A stretch of 64,000 bases of DNA, from the NCBI RefSeq assembly GCF_023509035.1, contig NZ_CP075583.1:1984001-2048000 (forward strand), written 5' to 3'. This stretch comes from Janthinobacterium lividum (GTDB taxonomy: Bacteria > Pseudomonadota > Gammaproteobacteria > Burkholderiales > Burkholderiaceae_D). Positions 50,316-60,261 of this stretch are shown piece by piece; position 1 is the stretch's first letter; each line of letters starts with the position of its first letter. The notes below the pieces were generated by a model that saw nothing but the letters and a program-made list of their open reading frames with translations, searched no databases and was not told the DNA's origin. Position numbers and translations under genes: made by a program.

Positions 50316-52840
50316 ATGTCTGATCGGATTACCGGAGCCGCGCCGTCGCCGGGCCGTTTGCTGGCCGCTGCTGAACCGCAGGCCGGGCCGGCCGGCAAGG
50401 CGCTGGACTTGCTGACCATCATTGTTGCCGCCGTTGAACAGGCACCGGGCCTGGCCGTGCGCGGCATCGACCGCGATGGCATCGTGCGCTACTGGAGCTT
50501 TGGTGCGGCGCGCCTGTATGGCGTGACGGCCGAGCTGGCGCTGGGCCAGCCATGGGCCAGGGTGGCCGCCTCGATGCCAGGCGCCGCCAACGTGGCCGAG
50601 GAGCTTGCCGGCGAACTGGCGGCCGTGTGGGAGAGCGGCAAGGCGTGCAGCGCACGGTTGTGGAAGCTGGACGCCGATGGCGCCGCGCCGCGCTGCATCT
50701 GTTCCACCGTGTTCCCTGTCATGCAGTCCGGGCGCGTGCGGCAAGTGGTGTGCATCGATGTCGACATCACGGCCAGCGGTCAGGATGGCGCAGCGCACGG
50801 CGCCTTGCTGCGGATGGGCGACAATTTTCGCCAGTTGTACGAAAAGTCTGCCGACGCCATCGTGCTGCTGCGCGACGAATACATCGCCGAGGCCAACCCG
50901 GCCGCCATTGCCCTGTTTCAATGCGAAGACCGGCCACAGCTGCTGGGGCGCCGCCTCAGCGACTTTTCGCCCTTACGCCAGCACGATGGCGAATTGTCAT
51001 CGTTGCGCGGCACGCAGTTTGCGGCGCAGGCCCATGCCGACGGTAATTGCCGCTACGACTGGCGCTATCAGACGTGCGCGGGCCGGCTGTTCTGGGGCGA
51101 AGTGCTGCTCACCTCCGTCACGCTTGACCATACCTGTCTGTGTTACGCCGTGATACGCGATATTTCCTCGCGTAAACTGGCCGAGCGGGCCCTGTACCTG
51201 TCGGTACAGGTCATCGAGCATGCAAGTGTCGCCATCGTGGTGATGGACCCGCAGCAGCGCGTCGTCAGCGTGAATCCCGCGTACAGCGAGATCAGCGGCT
51301 ATAGCCCGGACGACATGCTGGGCAAACCCTTCGTCCCGCACGGCATGGAGCCGGACGCGCCGGCGTTTTTCGACCAGGTGTGGAACGAGGTCGATGCCAA
51401 CGGCTATTGGCAAGGCGATATCGTGGGCCAGCGCAAGGGGGCGGGCGCTACCCGGCCTGGCTGTCGCTGACGGCCATCCGCGACAGCCAGGGGCAATTGA
51501 GCAATTACCTGGCCATCCTCAGCGATATCAGTGAGCGCAAGAAGAACGAGGAGCACACGCGCCACCTGGCAGAGCACGATTTCCTTACCGACTTGCCGAA
51601 CCGGGTGCTGCTGCTGGACCGGCTTTCGCTGGCCCTGGCGGCCGCGCGGCGCAAGTTGAGCATGCTGGCCATTTTGTACCTGGACCTCGACGATTTCAAG
51701 TATATCAATGACAGCATGGGCCACCACGTGGGCGACTTGCTGCTCAAGGAAGTGGCGCGGCGCCTGGCGCGCTGCGTGCGCGGCGTCGACACGGTGAGCC
51801 GCCATGGCGGCGACGAGTTCATCATCATCCTGGCCGAGGTGGGCGGCATCGACCAGGTGGCCCATGTGGCGTCCAGCCTGCTGCATGCCGTCACGCAGGT
51901 GTACCAGTTGGGCGAATACGAATTGCACGTGTCGACCTCGATCGGCGTGGCCATCTTTCCCAGCGATGGCGACAGCGTCGACACCCTGGTGCACAACGCC
52001 GACATCGCCATGTACCACGCCAAGGAAAGCGGGCGCAACAATTTCCAGTTTTTCAATGCCGAGATGAATGCGCAAATCGTCGAGCGGGCCAGCCTGGAGC
52101 AAGGCTTGCGCGCCGCGCTGGGCCGCGATGAATTCGTGCTGGAATTCCAGCCCGCGCTCGATGTTGCCAGCGGGCAGATACTCGGTGCCGAAGCCCTGCT
52201 GCGCTGGCACCACCCGCAACTGGGCCTGCTGTCGCCCGAGCGCTTCATCGCCGTGGCCGAGGAATGCGGCTTGATGGTGTCGATTGGCAACTGGGTGCTG
52301 CGCCACGCCTGCCTGCGCGCGCGCGCCTGGCATGATGCGGGCCATGCCTGGCGCGTGTCCGTGAATCTGTCGCCGGCGCAATGCCTGCACAATAATTTAT
52401 TGCATAGTGTGCAAGAAGCCTTGAGCGTGTCGGGTCTGCCTGCCGCGTGCCTGGAACTGGAAGTGACGGAGTCCTTGCTGATGAAGGGCGGCGCGCGCCT
52501 GGCGGGCGCGCTGGCGCAGCTGCGGGCGCTGGGCGCCAGGCTGGCCATCGACGACTTCGGCACCGGCTATTCGCGGCTGGCCAATCTGCGCCATTATCCG
52601 GTAGACAAGTTGAAAATCGATCCCTCGTTCCTGCCAGCTGCGGCGGAAGGCGAGTCCGACACGGCTGTGGCCGCCGCCATCATCGCCATGGCGCGTGAGC
52701 TGCAACTGGGGGTGATTGCCGAAGGGGTGGAAACGGCGCAGCAACTGGCGTATCTACGGGCGCAGGGCTGCCAGCAATATCAGGGGCGCTATGCCAGCGC
52801 GCAAGTCGAAGGCAGTGCGCTGGCGACCTTGTTACATTAG
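50316..52840 (+). pseudogene. PAS-GGDEF-EAL cyclic-di-GMP protein, split by a one-base frameshift
   Basis: Two overlapping frames make one protein. The first (from ATG 50316) holds about three PAS-like modules, the last ending WQGDIVGQRKG. The second continues with PAWLSLTAIRDSQG, a GGDEF domain (GGDEF at about residues 498-502) and an EAL domain (EAL about 626-628, then DDFGTGYSRL). The break is at five G residues, 51437-51441; one more G gives an unbroken 841-residue protein reading QRKGGGRYPAWLSL. Both enzyme motifs are intact, so the repaired protein could make and break c-di-GMP. Cause may be true loss, slippage or a sequencing contraction. Confidence 0.8.
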
Positions 52841-52848
52841 TTGTTGCA

Positions 52849-53811
52849 TTAATCAATATTTCCCAGCAGTTTGATGCGAGCCAGCACCTGGCCGTGGTCG
52901 GAAGAGTGCGGTAGACCCAGCAGCAAATGGTCGTTGAGATAAGTTACTTCCTGCATCACGCCGATGGCGCGCGGCGAGGCGGCGTGGAAATGCTCGGACA
53001 CGAGAATGTGGTCGATCGTCATGTAGGCGCTGTCATGGATATTCGTGTAGCCCACGTGGCGCAAGGCGTCCTGGCGCAGCTGGATGGCGTTGGCGTCGTA
53101 CAGGCGCGCGCGCATTTCCATGCCTGGTTCGCAAGGCGCGCCCGCCCCCATGACGATGGACGTGGTGACGGCATTGGCGATATCGTTGAAGTCGCCCAGC
53201 ACGATGCGGGGACGGCCGCTATGGCCCAGTTCGCTTGCCAGCATGCGCAGGGCCACGGCTTCCGCGCCGCGCCGCTGCAGCGAGCGCAGGTTGGCCAGCG
53301 CATAGGCAGCGGCATCGTTGCCGTCGCCGTGGCGGTAGTCGGGCCGGCGCGATTTCAAATGCACCACGACGACGTCGGTGAGTTGTCCGCCAGGCAAGAT
53401 GACCTGCACATGCAGGGGCGCGCGGGCGAAGCGGCAGGCATTGTCATCGGCGGACACGGTCACGCCGGCCGGGAAATTTGCCCAGGTGGCACCAGCGCCG
53501 GCCAGCGGCAGGCGCGACACGAGCGCCACCGTGGGCAGCATGCGTCCGCCGGTATCCGTCGCATCGTAGCCGGCCAGGGTGGCTTCGCGGTAATGGCGCG
53601 TGCGCGACAGCACGTCGCGCAAGGCCGCTTGCGAGAAAATTTCCTGGAAACCGATCACGTCGGCGTCGAGCAGGTCGATTTGCCGCGCCGTCCACTCCGC
53701 CTTGGCTTCGTATTGCGCCAGGCTCAACGGTTCCAGGTTGTCATACAATTTCGCCCCGGCGGGAGCCAGGTTGCAGACATTGAATGTGGCAAAGCGGATT
53801 TCTTCCTGCAT
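52849..53811 (-). CDS. Endonuclease/exonuclease/phosphatase family protein
   Basis: The 320-residue EEP-fold protein has FATFNVCNLAP at the start, DADVIGFQEIF with the metal-binding glutamate, HLKSRRPDYR, IVLGDFNDIANAV near residue 205, and HSSDHGQVLARI at the end, so the catalytic D/H set is present. No signal peptide is seen. I chose ATG 53811 after GAGGAG, not the in-frame GTG 9 bases earlier. Substrate could be DNA, a phosphodiester or a lipid head group. It converges on the GGDEF-EAL gene. Confidence 0.82.
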   Translation of the reverse strand: MQEEIRFATFNVCNLAPAGAKLYDNLEPLSLAQYEAKAEWTARQIDLLDADVIGFQEIFSQAALRDVLSRTRHYREATLAGYDATDTGGRMLPTVALVSRLPLAGAGATWANFPAGVTVSADDNACRFARAPLHVQVILPGGQLTDVVVVHLKSRRPDYRHGDGNDAAAYALANLRSLQRRGAEAVALRMLASELGHSGRPRIVLGDFNDIANAVTTSIVMGAGAPCEPGMEMRARLYDANAIQLRQDALRHVGYTNIHDSAYMTIDHILVSEHFHAASPRAIGVMQEVTYLNDHLLLGLPHSSDHGQVLARIKLLGNID

Positions 53812-53848
53812 AATTAGCACTCCTCACTGAACGATCAGCGTATCACGC

Positions 53849-54340
53849 ATGGCTAAAAAAGAGCATATTTCCGAAACCCAGGCGACGCAGCTGCTGCGCA
53901 AGCATCAAGTTTCCTTCGAAGAGCACCCGTATCCGTACGAGGAACACGGCGGCACCAGCGTCTCGGCGCGCGAACTGAACGTGCCCGAACACGCGGTGAT
54001 CAAGACCCTGGTGATGCAGGATGAAGCGGCCAAGCCGATGATCGTGCTCATGCATGGCGATTGCAAGGTGTCGACCAAGAACCTGGCGCGCGCCATCGGC
54101 TGCAAGGCCGTCGAGCCGTGCAAGCCCGAAGTGGCGCAGCGCCATTCCGGCTACATGATCGGCGGCACCTCGCCTTTCGGCACGAAGAAGGCCATGCCCG
54201 TGTATGTGGAGCAATCGATCCTGGCGCTCGACCGCATCTATATCAATGGCGGGCGGCGCGGTTTTCTCGTCTCGCTGGCGCCGCAAGTGCTGGTTGATTT
54301 GTTGCAAGCCAAGCCGGTGCAGTGCGCCTTGCAGGATTAA
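53849..54340 (+). CDS. ybaK: Cys-tRNA(Pro)/Cys-tRNA(Cys) deacylase YbaK
   Basis: The 163-residue protein belongs to the YbaK/EbsC/ProX editing family, which hydrolyses mischarged Cys-tRNA(Pro). It has IKTLVMQDEAAKPMIVLMHG, the lysine-rich CKVSTKNLARAIGCK and the conserved YMIGGTSPFGTKKAMPVYV loop. Length is normal. It is divergent from the EEP gene with 37 bases between. Confidence 0.9.
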   Translation: MAKKEHISETQATQLLRKHQVSFEEHPYPYEEHGGTSVSARELNVPEHAVIKTLVMQDEAAKPMIVLMHGDCKVSTKNLARAIGCKAVEPCKPEVAQRHSGYMIGGTSPFGTKKAMPVYVEQSILALDRIYINGGRRGFLVSLAPQVLVDLLQAKPVQCALQD

Positions 54341-54449
54341 GTGTCAGATTAAGAAATCCAGCCCCCGCCCTGTCCGTAGGCGGGGCGCTGGTGTATATTC
54401 TGCTGCGCCAGCCTCGATGCTGGTGTAATAAACACAATAAAGGGAAGAA

Positions 54450-55094
54450 ATGAATCCAGTAATCACAACCGTGGCAATGACAGTGGCCGCTTACTTGCTC
54501 GGCTCGATATCGTTTGCCGTGGTGATGAGCAAGGTCTACGGCATTGCCGATCCGCGCACCTATGGCTCGAAAAATCCGGGCGCCACCAACGTGCTGCGCA
54601 GCGGCAACAAGGGCGCGGCCATCATGACCCTGCTGGGCGATGGCGCCAAGGGCTGGCTGGCCGTGTTCCTAGCCGACCATTTTTCCACCGCGCTGGGCGT
54701 GGGCGACACGGCCGTGGCCCTGGTGGCCATCGCCGTCTTCCTCGGTCATCTGTGGCCCGTATTCTTCCGCTTCGTCGGCGGCAAGGGCGTAGCCACGGCC
54801 CTTGGTGTGTTGCTGGGCATTAATCCATGGCTGGGCCTGGCAACCCTGGCTACCTGGCTGATCATCGCCTATGCCTTCCGCTATTCCTCGCTGGCAGCCC
54901 TGGTGGCGGCCCTGTTCGCGCCGTTTTACTATGGCTTGCTGTTCGGCGTCGATCCGATCTTGCTGGCCGTCATCGTCATGAGCGTGCTGCTGGCTTACCG
55001 CCACAGCCAGAACATCGCTAACTTGCTCTCTGGCAAGGAAAGCAAGATCGGCGGCAAGAAGGACGCGGCCAAGGCCGCTGGCAAGAAGAAGTAA
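54450..55094 (+). CDS. plsY: Acyl-phosphate glycerol-3-phosphate acyltransferase
   Basis: The 214-residue inner-membrane enzyme starts phospholipid synthesis by moving an acyl group from acyl-phosphate to glycerol-3-phosphate. The active-site loops [12 protein letters not shown] near residue 40 and FVGGKGVAT near residue 109 are present, with about five membrane helices. A Lys-rich tail ([14 protein letters not shown]) is seen at the C-terminus. A GC-rich hairpin at about 54360-54392 lies upstream between it and ybaK. Confidence 0.93.
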   Translation: MNPVITTVAMTVAAYLLGSISFAVVMSKVYGIADPRTYGSKNPGATNVLRSGNKGAAIMTLLGDGAKGWLAVFLADHFSTALGVGDTAVALVAIAVFLGHLWPVFFRFVGGKGVATALGVLLGINPWLGLATLATWLIIAYAFRYSSLAALVAALFAPFYYGLLFGVDPILLAVIVMSVLLAYRHSQNIANLLSGKESKIGGKKDAAKAAGKKK

Positions 55095-55184
55095 GCGCTT
55101 GATTTCCCGCGGCCCGCACGCATATGCTGTGCTTGCGGCGCCGCGCGGTGCGGCCGCCACCGACTCGCGCAAAGGCTGCCCACC

Positions 55185-55847
55185 ATGACTGTTTCCACCA
55201 CTCCCACTCCCGTCCGTATCGATTTCGTTTCCGACGTTTCCTGTCCCTGGTGCGTGGTCGGCCTGAAATCGCTGGAGCAGGCGCTGGACAAGCTGCAAGA
55301 CACCGTCCAGGCCGACATCCATTTCCAGCCTTTCGAACTGAACGCCAATATGCCGCCCGAAGGCGAGGATATCGGTGAACACATCGCCCGCAAATACGGT
55401 TCCACCCCGGAACAGATGGTGCAGTCGCGCGAAGCGATTCGCGCGCGCGGCGAGCAGCTGGGCTTTACCTTTGCCATGGACAAGCGCGGCCGCATCTACA
55501 ACACCTTCGATGCGCACCGTTTGCTGCACTGGGCCGCGCTGGAAGGGCGCCAGAAGGCATTGAAAATGGCGCTGTTCGATGCGTATTTCACGCAGGGCCA
55601 GGATCCGTCCTCGCACGAGGTCTTGCTGGCCGTGGCTGGCAAGGTAGGGCTGGACACCGTCAAAGCGGCCGAGGTGCTGGCATCGAATGCCTATGCGGAC
55701 GAGGTGCGCGCGCAAGAGCAGTTCTACCAGCAGAACGGCATCAACTCGGTGCCCGCCGTCATCATCAACGAGCGCCACCTGATTTCCGGCGGCCAGCCGC
55801 CCGAGGTGTTCGAGCGAGCCTTGCGCCAGATCATCGCCGGCGCTTGA
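55185..55847 (+). CDS. DsbA-family oxidoreductase (FrnE-like)
   Basis: The 220-residue cytoplasmic thioredoxin-fold protein has the active site CPWC (C20 and C23) in DFVSDVSCPWCVVG. The helical insert contains NTFDAHRLLHWA, and the cis-proline loop is GINSVPAVIINE. These are FrnE marks. FrnE proteins handle disulfides in oxidative stress. No signal peptide is seen. It is probably followed by the DUF427 gene as a separate unit. Confidence 0.87.
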   Translation: MTVSTTPTPVRIDFVSDVSCPWCVVGLKSLEQALDKLQDTVQADIHFQPFELNANMPPEGEDIGEHIARKYGSTPEQMVQSREAIRARGEQLGFTFAMDKRGRIYNTFDAHRLLHWAALEGRQKALKMALFDAYFTQGQDPSSHEVLLAVAGKVGLDTVKAAEVLASNAYADEVRAQEQFYQQNGINSVPAVIINERHLISGGQPPEVFERALRQIIAGA

Positions 55848-55917
55848 GCGGGGCGCCAACGGCGCGCGCCATGGCAGACTTTTTGCGCTACACTCGGCGC
55901 AGAAGGAGGATAGTCAA

Positions 55918-56208
55918 ATGCCAACAGCCAGCTGGAATGGCGCCGTCATCGCGCAAGCCACCGATGCGCAGGTGCAAGTCGTTGAAAACAATGTATATTT
56001 TCCTTTGTCAAAGGTGACGCAGGACTACCTGCGTCCCAGCAGCCACACGAGCATCTGCCCATGGAAGGGCACGGCCAGCTATTACGACCTCGTCGTCGAT
56101 GGCCAGACGAATGCCAACGCGGCCTGGTATTACCCCCAGCCCAAGGATGCCGCCAAGCAAATTGCCGGCCACGTCGCCTTCTGGCGCGGCGTGAGCATAG
56201 CGCGCTGA
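55918..56208 (+). CDS. DUF427 domain protein
   Basis: The 96-residue protein has the DUF427 pattern: WNGAVIAQATD at the start, VENNVYFPLSKV, SHTSICPWKGTASYYDL and a late AAWYYPQPKDAAKQIAGHVAF. The fold is a small beta-barrel of unknown activity. The start ATG 55918 follows AAGGAGGATAGTCAA, a very strong ribosome site. Confidence 0.9.
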   Translation: MPTASWNGAVIAQATDAQVQVVENNVYFPLSKVTQDYLRPSSHTSICPWKGTASYYDLVVDGQTNANAAWYYPQPKDAAKQIAGHVAFWRGVSIAR

Positions 56209-56252
56209 CCTTACTTCCCCGATTTCCTGACAATTCAAACAGAAAGCAGACG

Positions 56253-57212
56253 ATGGATTTACGCCTCGCCGTGTACCAACTCGCCTCGGACTATGCGCTC
56301 GATGCCCAACAAACCCGGCAGTTGCAGGAAGTGGCCGGCTTCCAGCGCGAACCGGCGCGCCTTGCCTACTGGCTGCCGCGTGGCGTGGCCGTGCTGGGCG
56401 CCGCGCTGCTGGGCATGGGCTTGATCTGCTGGGTCGCTGCCAACTGGGAAGACCTGGGCCGCATGGGCCGCTTTGCCCTGCTGCAAGGGGTGTTTGCCGC
56501 CACCTGCGTGGGCGCCTTCGCCGTACCCAAGGCGCGCGTGCCCTTGCTGCTGCTGGCCTTGCTGGCCATCGGCGGCCTGTTCGCGTATTTCGGCCAGACC
56601 TACCAGACGGGCGCCGATCCCTGGCAATTGTTCGCCCTGTGGGCCGCGCTGGCGCTGCCCCTGTGTCTGGTGGCGCGCAGCGATGTGCTGTGGACACCGT
56701 GGATGTTGGTGCTGGCCACGGCCGCCACCTTGTGGATGCAGGCGCATGCGCAGCACAGCTGGCGCATCGATTCGGCCGATCTGAGCATTTTTGTCAGCGG
56801 CTGGCTGGCCGTGCTGATTGCCTGTGCGTTCGTCTCGCCCCTGCTGGCGCGCTGGACGGGCGCAGGCAACTGGGCCTTGCGCCTGGGTCTGGTGCTGGCC
56901 ACCATCCTTATCACGGGCACGGCCGTCAGTGCCTTGTTCGGCGGCGAGGTCGAATCGCCGTACTGGGCAGGATTGGGCTTGCTGGCCGTCGCCGGCGTTT
57001 TGCTGGCCACGCGCCGCTACTTTGACGTGTTCGGACTGAGCGCCGTCGCGCTGGGCCTGAATATCTTGCTCGTGGGTGGCCTGGCGCGCGTGCTGCTTCG
57101 TGGAGGAGGCGATAGCGTCGGCAAGCTGGTTATGCTGGGCTTGCTGGCTGCCGTGCTGCTGGCGCTGACCGTGCAAGGTATTCTGTGGCGCACGCGCCAG
57201 GAGGCAGCATGA
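56253..57212 (+). CDS. DUF2157 membrane protein
   Basis: The 319-residue protein has a short cytoplasmic N-terminus and about eight to nine hydrophobic helices. An early segment around GMGLICWVAANWEDLG and LLLLALLAIGGLFAYFGQTY match the DUF2157 family, whose role is unknown. I chose ATG 56253 (MDLRLAVYQ) because a longer frame overlaps the DUF427 gene. The stop overlaps the next gene in ATGA, so the two are coupled and may form a complex. Confidence 0.8.
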   Translation: MDLRLAVYQLASDYALDAQQTRQLQEVAGFQREPARLAYWLPRGVAVLGAALLGMGLICWVAANWEDLGRMGRFALLQGVFAATCVGAFAVPKARVPLLLLALLAIGGLFAYFGQTYQTGADPWQLFALWAALALPLCLVARSDVLWTPWMLVLATAATLWMQAHAQHSWRIDSADLSIFVSGWLAVLIACAFVSPLLARWTGAGNWALRLGLVLATILITGTAVSALFGGEVESPYWAGLGLLAVAGVLLATRRYFDVFGLSAVALGLNILLVGGLARVLLRGGGDSVGKLVMLGLLAAVLLALTVQGILWRTRQEAA

Positions 57213-58870
57213 ACAAGATGAATAGTCAGCGAGCCGATGCGCTCGCCACCCTGATCGACGACGCCACGCGCACCGGCCTGTTGCCGCCCGACGCCACCCG
57301 GCCGGTGCAGGATGTACGGCCGTGGCCGCTGGTGCTGATGACGGCCTTCGGCGCCTGGCTGGCTGCCATTCCCCTGATGATTGCGCTAGGCGTGGGCCTG
57401 GAAAGCGTCGTGCGCCACGGTCCTGGCGCGTATGTCGTGGCCGCCATCGTGCTGGTGGCGGCCGTACTGCTGATCCGCGCGCGCGGCGTGGCGCTGTTTG
57501 TCGAGCAACTGGCCGTGCCCTGCCTGCTGGTGGGCGGCGGCTTGCTCGGCTATGCCCTGTTTCGCGACTATTCCACGCAGACGGCTTCCCTGCTGCTATG
57601 CCTGACGTGTCTGCTGGCGGCCGCCGCCTTGCCGCGCGACTGGCTGCGCGTGCTGCTGGGACTGGTCGCCTGCGGCTTGCTGGGGCTGGGCATCGTCGAC
57701 AGCACGCGCGACTGGATTTTCGAGAACGACCCCACGGAACTGTATCTGGCCTGGATGCTGGCCCTGGCCCTCTGGCTGGGGGCCCACTGGCTGCAGAAGC
57801 AGGCCTTCGACGATGGCCGTGGCGCGCCCATCGCCGCCTTCCTGGAATCGCTGTCGACGGGGTGGGTCCTGGCAATCTTGCTGGGGCTGGTCTTCTGGTC
57901 CGGCATGACCTTCATGCTGGGCGGTGCCTTGGGTGGTGGTTTTGCCGGCGAGGTGGCGCGCGAAGTGACCCGACACCAGGCCGGTGCCTGGTATGCGCAG
58001 GCGTTGAATGGGGTATCGCTCGTGCTGGCCACGGCGGCCGCTGCCTGGACGGGCTGGCGCTGGCCGGCGTTGCGCCAGTTGCCCGCCATCGGCGTGGGGC
58101 TGGTGTTGATCGTGCTGGCGTGGTTCATGCCGGCGCTCGGTCCCGTGCTGCTGATCCTCGCGTATTGTTTGACGAGCGGGCGCTCGCGTGTGGCCGTGGC
58201 GGCCGCGCTGGCGGCAGCGTGGATACTCGGCAGCTTTTATTACCAGCTGGCCTGGCCACTGGCCAGCAAGGCGGCGCTTCTGGCCGTGGCCGGCGCCGTG
58301 CTGTGCGCCCTGTCGTGGCTGGCCATGCGCGGCGCCGTGCTGCACCTGGTGGAAAGCAAACCAGCGGGCGTGACCGGCGAACGCCGCGCCGTGCGCCTGG
58401 GCGTGCTGGGGGGCTTGCTGCTGGTGTTGCTGGTCGCCAACGGCGGCATCTGGCAAAAAGAGCAACTCATTGCCAAAGGGGAGGCGATCTACGTGGCGCT
58501 GGAACCCGTCGATCCCCGCTCGCTGATGCAGGGCGACTACATGCGCCTCAATTTCGTCAACCTGGGCGTCCTCTCCACCTTGGCCAGCGTGGACAGGGCG
58601 CCTGGCCGGCCCCTCGTGGTGGCCACGCGCGATGCGCGCGGGGTAGCCGAGCTGCAACGCCCGTACACCAAAGAGGCGCTGGCGCCGGGCGAATTCCTGC
58701 TTGAGCTGGCGCCGAAGGATGGGCGCTGGGTGCTGGTCAGCGATGCCTGGTTCTTCAAGGAAGGCGAGGCGGCGCGCTGGGAAAAAGCCCGCTATGGCGA
58801 GTTCCGCGTGCTGCCCGATGGCCGTGCCTTGCTGGTGGGCATGCGCGGTGAGCAGCTGGAGAAGCTGTAG
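57209..58870 (+). CDS. DUF4401 and GDYXXLXY fusion membrane protein
   Basis: The 553-residue protein has a DUF4401-like membrane part of about 10 helices and a C-terminal periplasmic domain with GDYMRLNFVNLG near residue 445. That is the GDYXXLXY motif with Phe at the last place. In many bacteria the two domains are separate genes behind DUF2157; here they are fused. Role is unknown; co-occurrence suggests one envelope complex. The start at 57209 is set by GGAGGCAGC and the ATGA overlap. Confidence 0.8.
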   Translation: MNKMNSQRADALATLIDDATRTGLLPPDATRPVQDVRPWPLVLMTAFGAWLAAIPLMIALGVGLESVVRHGPGAYVVAAIVLVAAVLLIRARGVALFVEQLAVPCLLVGGGLLGYALFRDYSTQTASLLLCLTCLLAAAALPRDWLRVLLGLVACGLLGLGIVDSTRDWIFENDPTELYLAWMLALALWLGAHWLQKQAFDDGRGAPIAAFLESLSTGWVLAILLGLVFWSGMTFMLGGALGGGFAGEVAREVTRHQAGAWYAQALNGVSLVLATAAAAWTGWRWPALRQLPAIGVGLVLIVLAWFMPALGPVLLILAYCLTSGRSRVAVAAALAAAWILGSFYYQLAWPLASKAALLAVAGAVLCALSWLAMRGAVLHLVESKPAGVTGERRAVRLGVLGGLLLVLLVANGGIWQKEQLIAKGEAIYVALEPVDPRSLMQGDYMRLNFVNLGVLSTLASVDRAPGRPLVVATRDARGVAELQRPYTKEALAPGEFLLELAPKDGRWVLVSDAWFFKEGEAARWEKARYGEFRVLPDGRALLVGMRGEQLEKL

Positions 58871-58911
58871 CACAAGAGCACGCCGGGGCGGCCATCCTGT
58901 AAAATTGCCCG

Positions 58912-60156
58912 ATGGATAATATTACGCATTCGGTCATCGGCCTCGGGGTCGGCGAACTGGTACACCGCAGCCTGCCGCCCGAGCCGCAAGCCCCCGCCCA
59001 GCGCACCCGGCGCGCGCTGTTTCTGTTTACTGCCTGGTTTACCAGCAACGCGCCCGACCTGGACCTGGTACTCACCCGCTTGCTGCCGCGCCCCTTCGGC
59101 TACATGTTGCACCACCGTGGCCATACGCATACCTTGCTGCTGGCCTTGCCGCAGGCGCTGCTGTTGCTGGCCTTGCTGTGGCTGCTGTGGCCCGGCGCGC
59201 GCCGGCTGCTGAAGGAGAGCGTGCCCGCCCGGCTGGGCCTGGCGGCTTGTCTGTTGCTGGGATTCTGCTTGCACATGGGCATGGATTTCCTCAATTCCTA
59301 TGGCTTGCACCCGTTCTATCCCTTCAACAGCCGCTGGTTGTATGGCGACATGGTCTTCATTGTCGAGCCCATGTTCTGGGTCTTGCTGGGCGTGCCCGTG
59401 ATCATGTCCTTGCACTACGGCATCGTCAAAAGCGTGCTGCTGGCGGCCTTGGCGGCGGCCCTGTGCTTCTTCACCCATAAAACCTATCTGGCGCCCGCCT
59501 CGCTGGCGATTCTACTGGGGCTGGGCGTGATCCTGGCCGTGCTGCAGGGACGGGCCGGCGAGCGGGGGCGCGGACCGCTGCTGCTGGCCTTCGCGCTGGC
59601 TGCCACTTTTATTGGCACGCAGGGCGTGGCCTCGGCCATCGGCCGTAGCCGCATCGAGGCGGCCGTGCAGCGACTCGATCCGGGCACGCGCGTGTGGGAT
59701 GTGGCGATGACGGCGTTTCCCAGCAATCCCCTGTGCTGGATCTATGTATCGCTCGACAGCAAGACAGACGTGTACACCTTGCGGCGCGGCACCCTGAGCC
59801 TGCTGCCCCAGTCGCTGGCGCCCGCCGCCTGCCCGGCCGGGCTGGCCGAAACGGGCAAGCAAGGGCAGCAACTGGCGTCCGGCATTGCCGTGTCCGCCCA
59901 GGCGGCGGGCAGCCTGGCGACCTTGCGCGCCTTGCAGTCGGACAATTGCTATGTCGACGCCTGGTTCCGCTTTGCCCGCATGCCCAGCTTGAATGCGGGC
60001 AAGCTGACGGATGTGCGTTTCAATCCCGGCATGTTGCCCAACTTTACGACGGTGGAACTGCAACAGTTCCGTAGCCGGCCGTGTCCCGCCTACGTGCCGG
60101 GCTGGGACCGCCCCCGTGCGGACATGCTGGCGCCGCCGCCAGCGGATCTCCAGTAG
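58912..60156 (+). CDS. YdjM-like membrane-bound metal-dependent hydrolase
   Basis: The 414-residue protein has the DUF457 layout with NITHSVIGLGVGEL at the start. Conserved acidic and His residues are in NAPDLDLVLTRLL, HHRGHTHTLLLALP and HMGMDFLNSYG, which probably bind a metal at the membrane face. About eight helices follow and a periplasmic-type C-terminal domain of about 170 residues ends it. The family includes the SOS gene ydjM. No LexA box was recognised upstream. Function is unproven. Confidence 0.82.
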   Translation: MDNITHSVIGLGVGELVHRSLPPEPQAPAQRTRRALFLFTAWFTSNAPDLDLVLTRLLPRPFGYMLHHRGHTHTLLLALPQALLLLALLWLLWPGARRLLKESVPARLGLAACLLLGFCLHMGMDFLNSYGLHPFYPFNSRWLYGDMVFIVEPMFWVLLGVPVIMSLHYGIVKSVLLAALAAALCFFTHKTYLAPASLAILLGLGVILAVLQGRAGERGRGPLLLAFALAATFIGTQGVASAIGRSRIEAAVQRLDPGTRVWDVAMTAFPSNPLCWIYVSLDSKTDVYTLRRGTLSLLPQSLAPAACPAGLAETGKQGQQLASGIAVSAQAAGSLATLRALQSDNCYVDAWFRFARMPSLNAGKLTDVRFNPGMLPNFTTVELQQFRSRPCPAYVPGWDRPRADMLAPPPADLQ

Positions 60157-60261
60157 CGGAAGTATTGCCTTGTGGAAAAATATCGTGTGTGCACTGACTT
60201 CGCCATGGCCGCGCATGCGACACTAGCAATTCAGCATTGATGTCATTAAGTTAGGATTATC

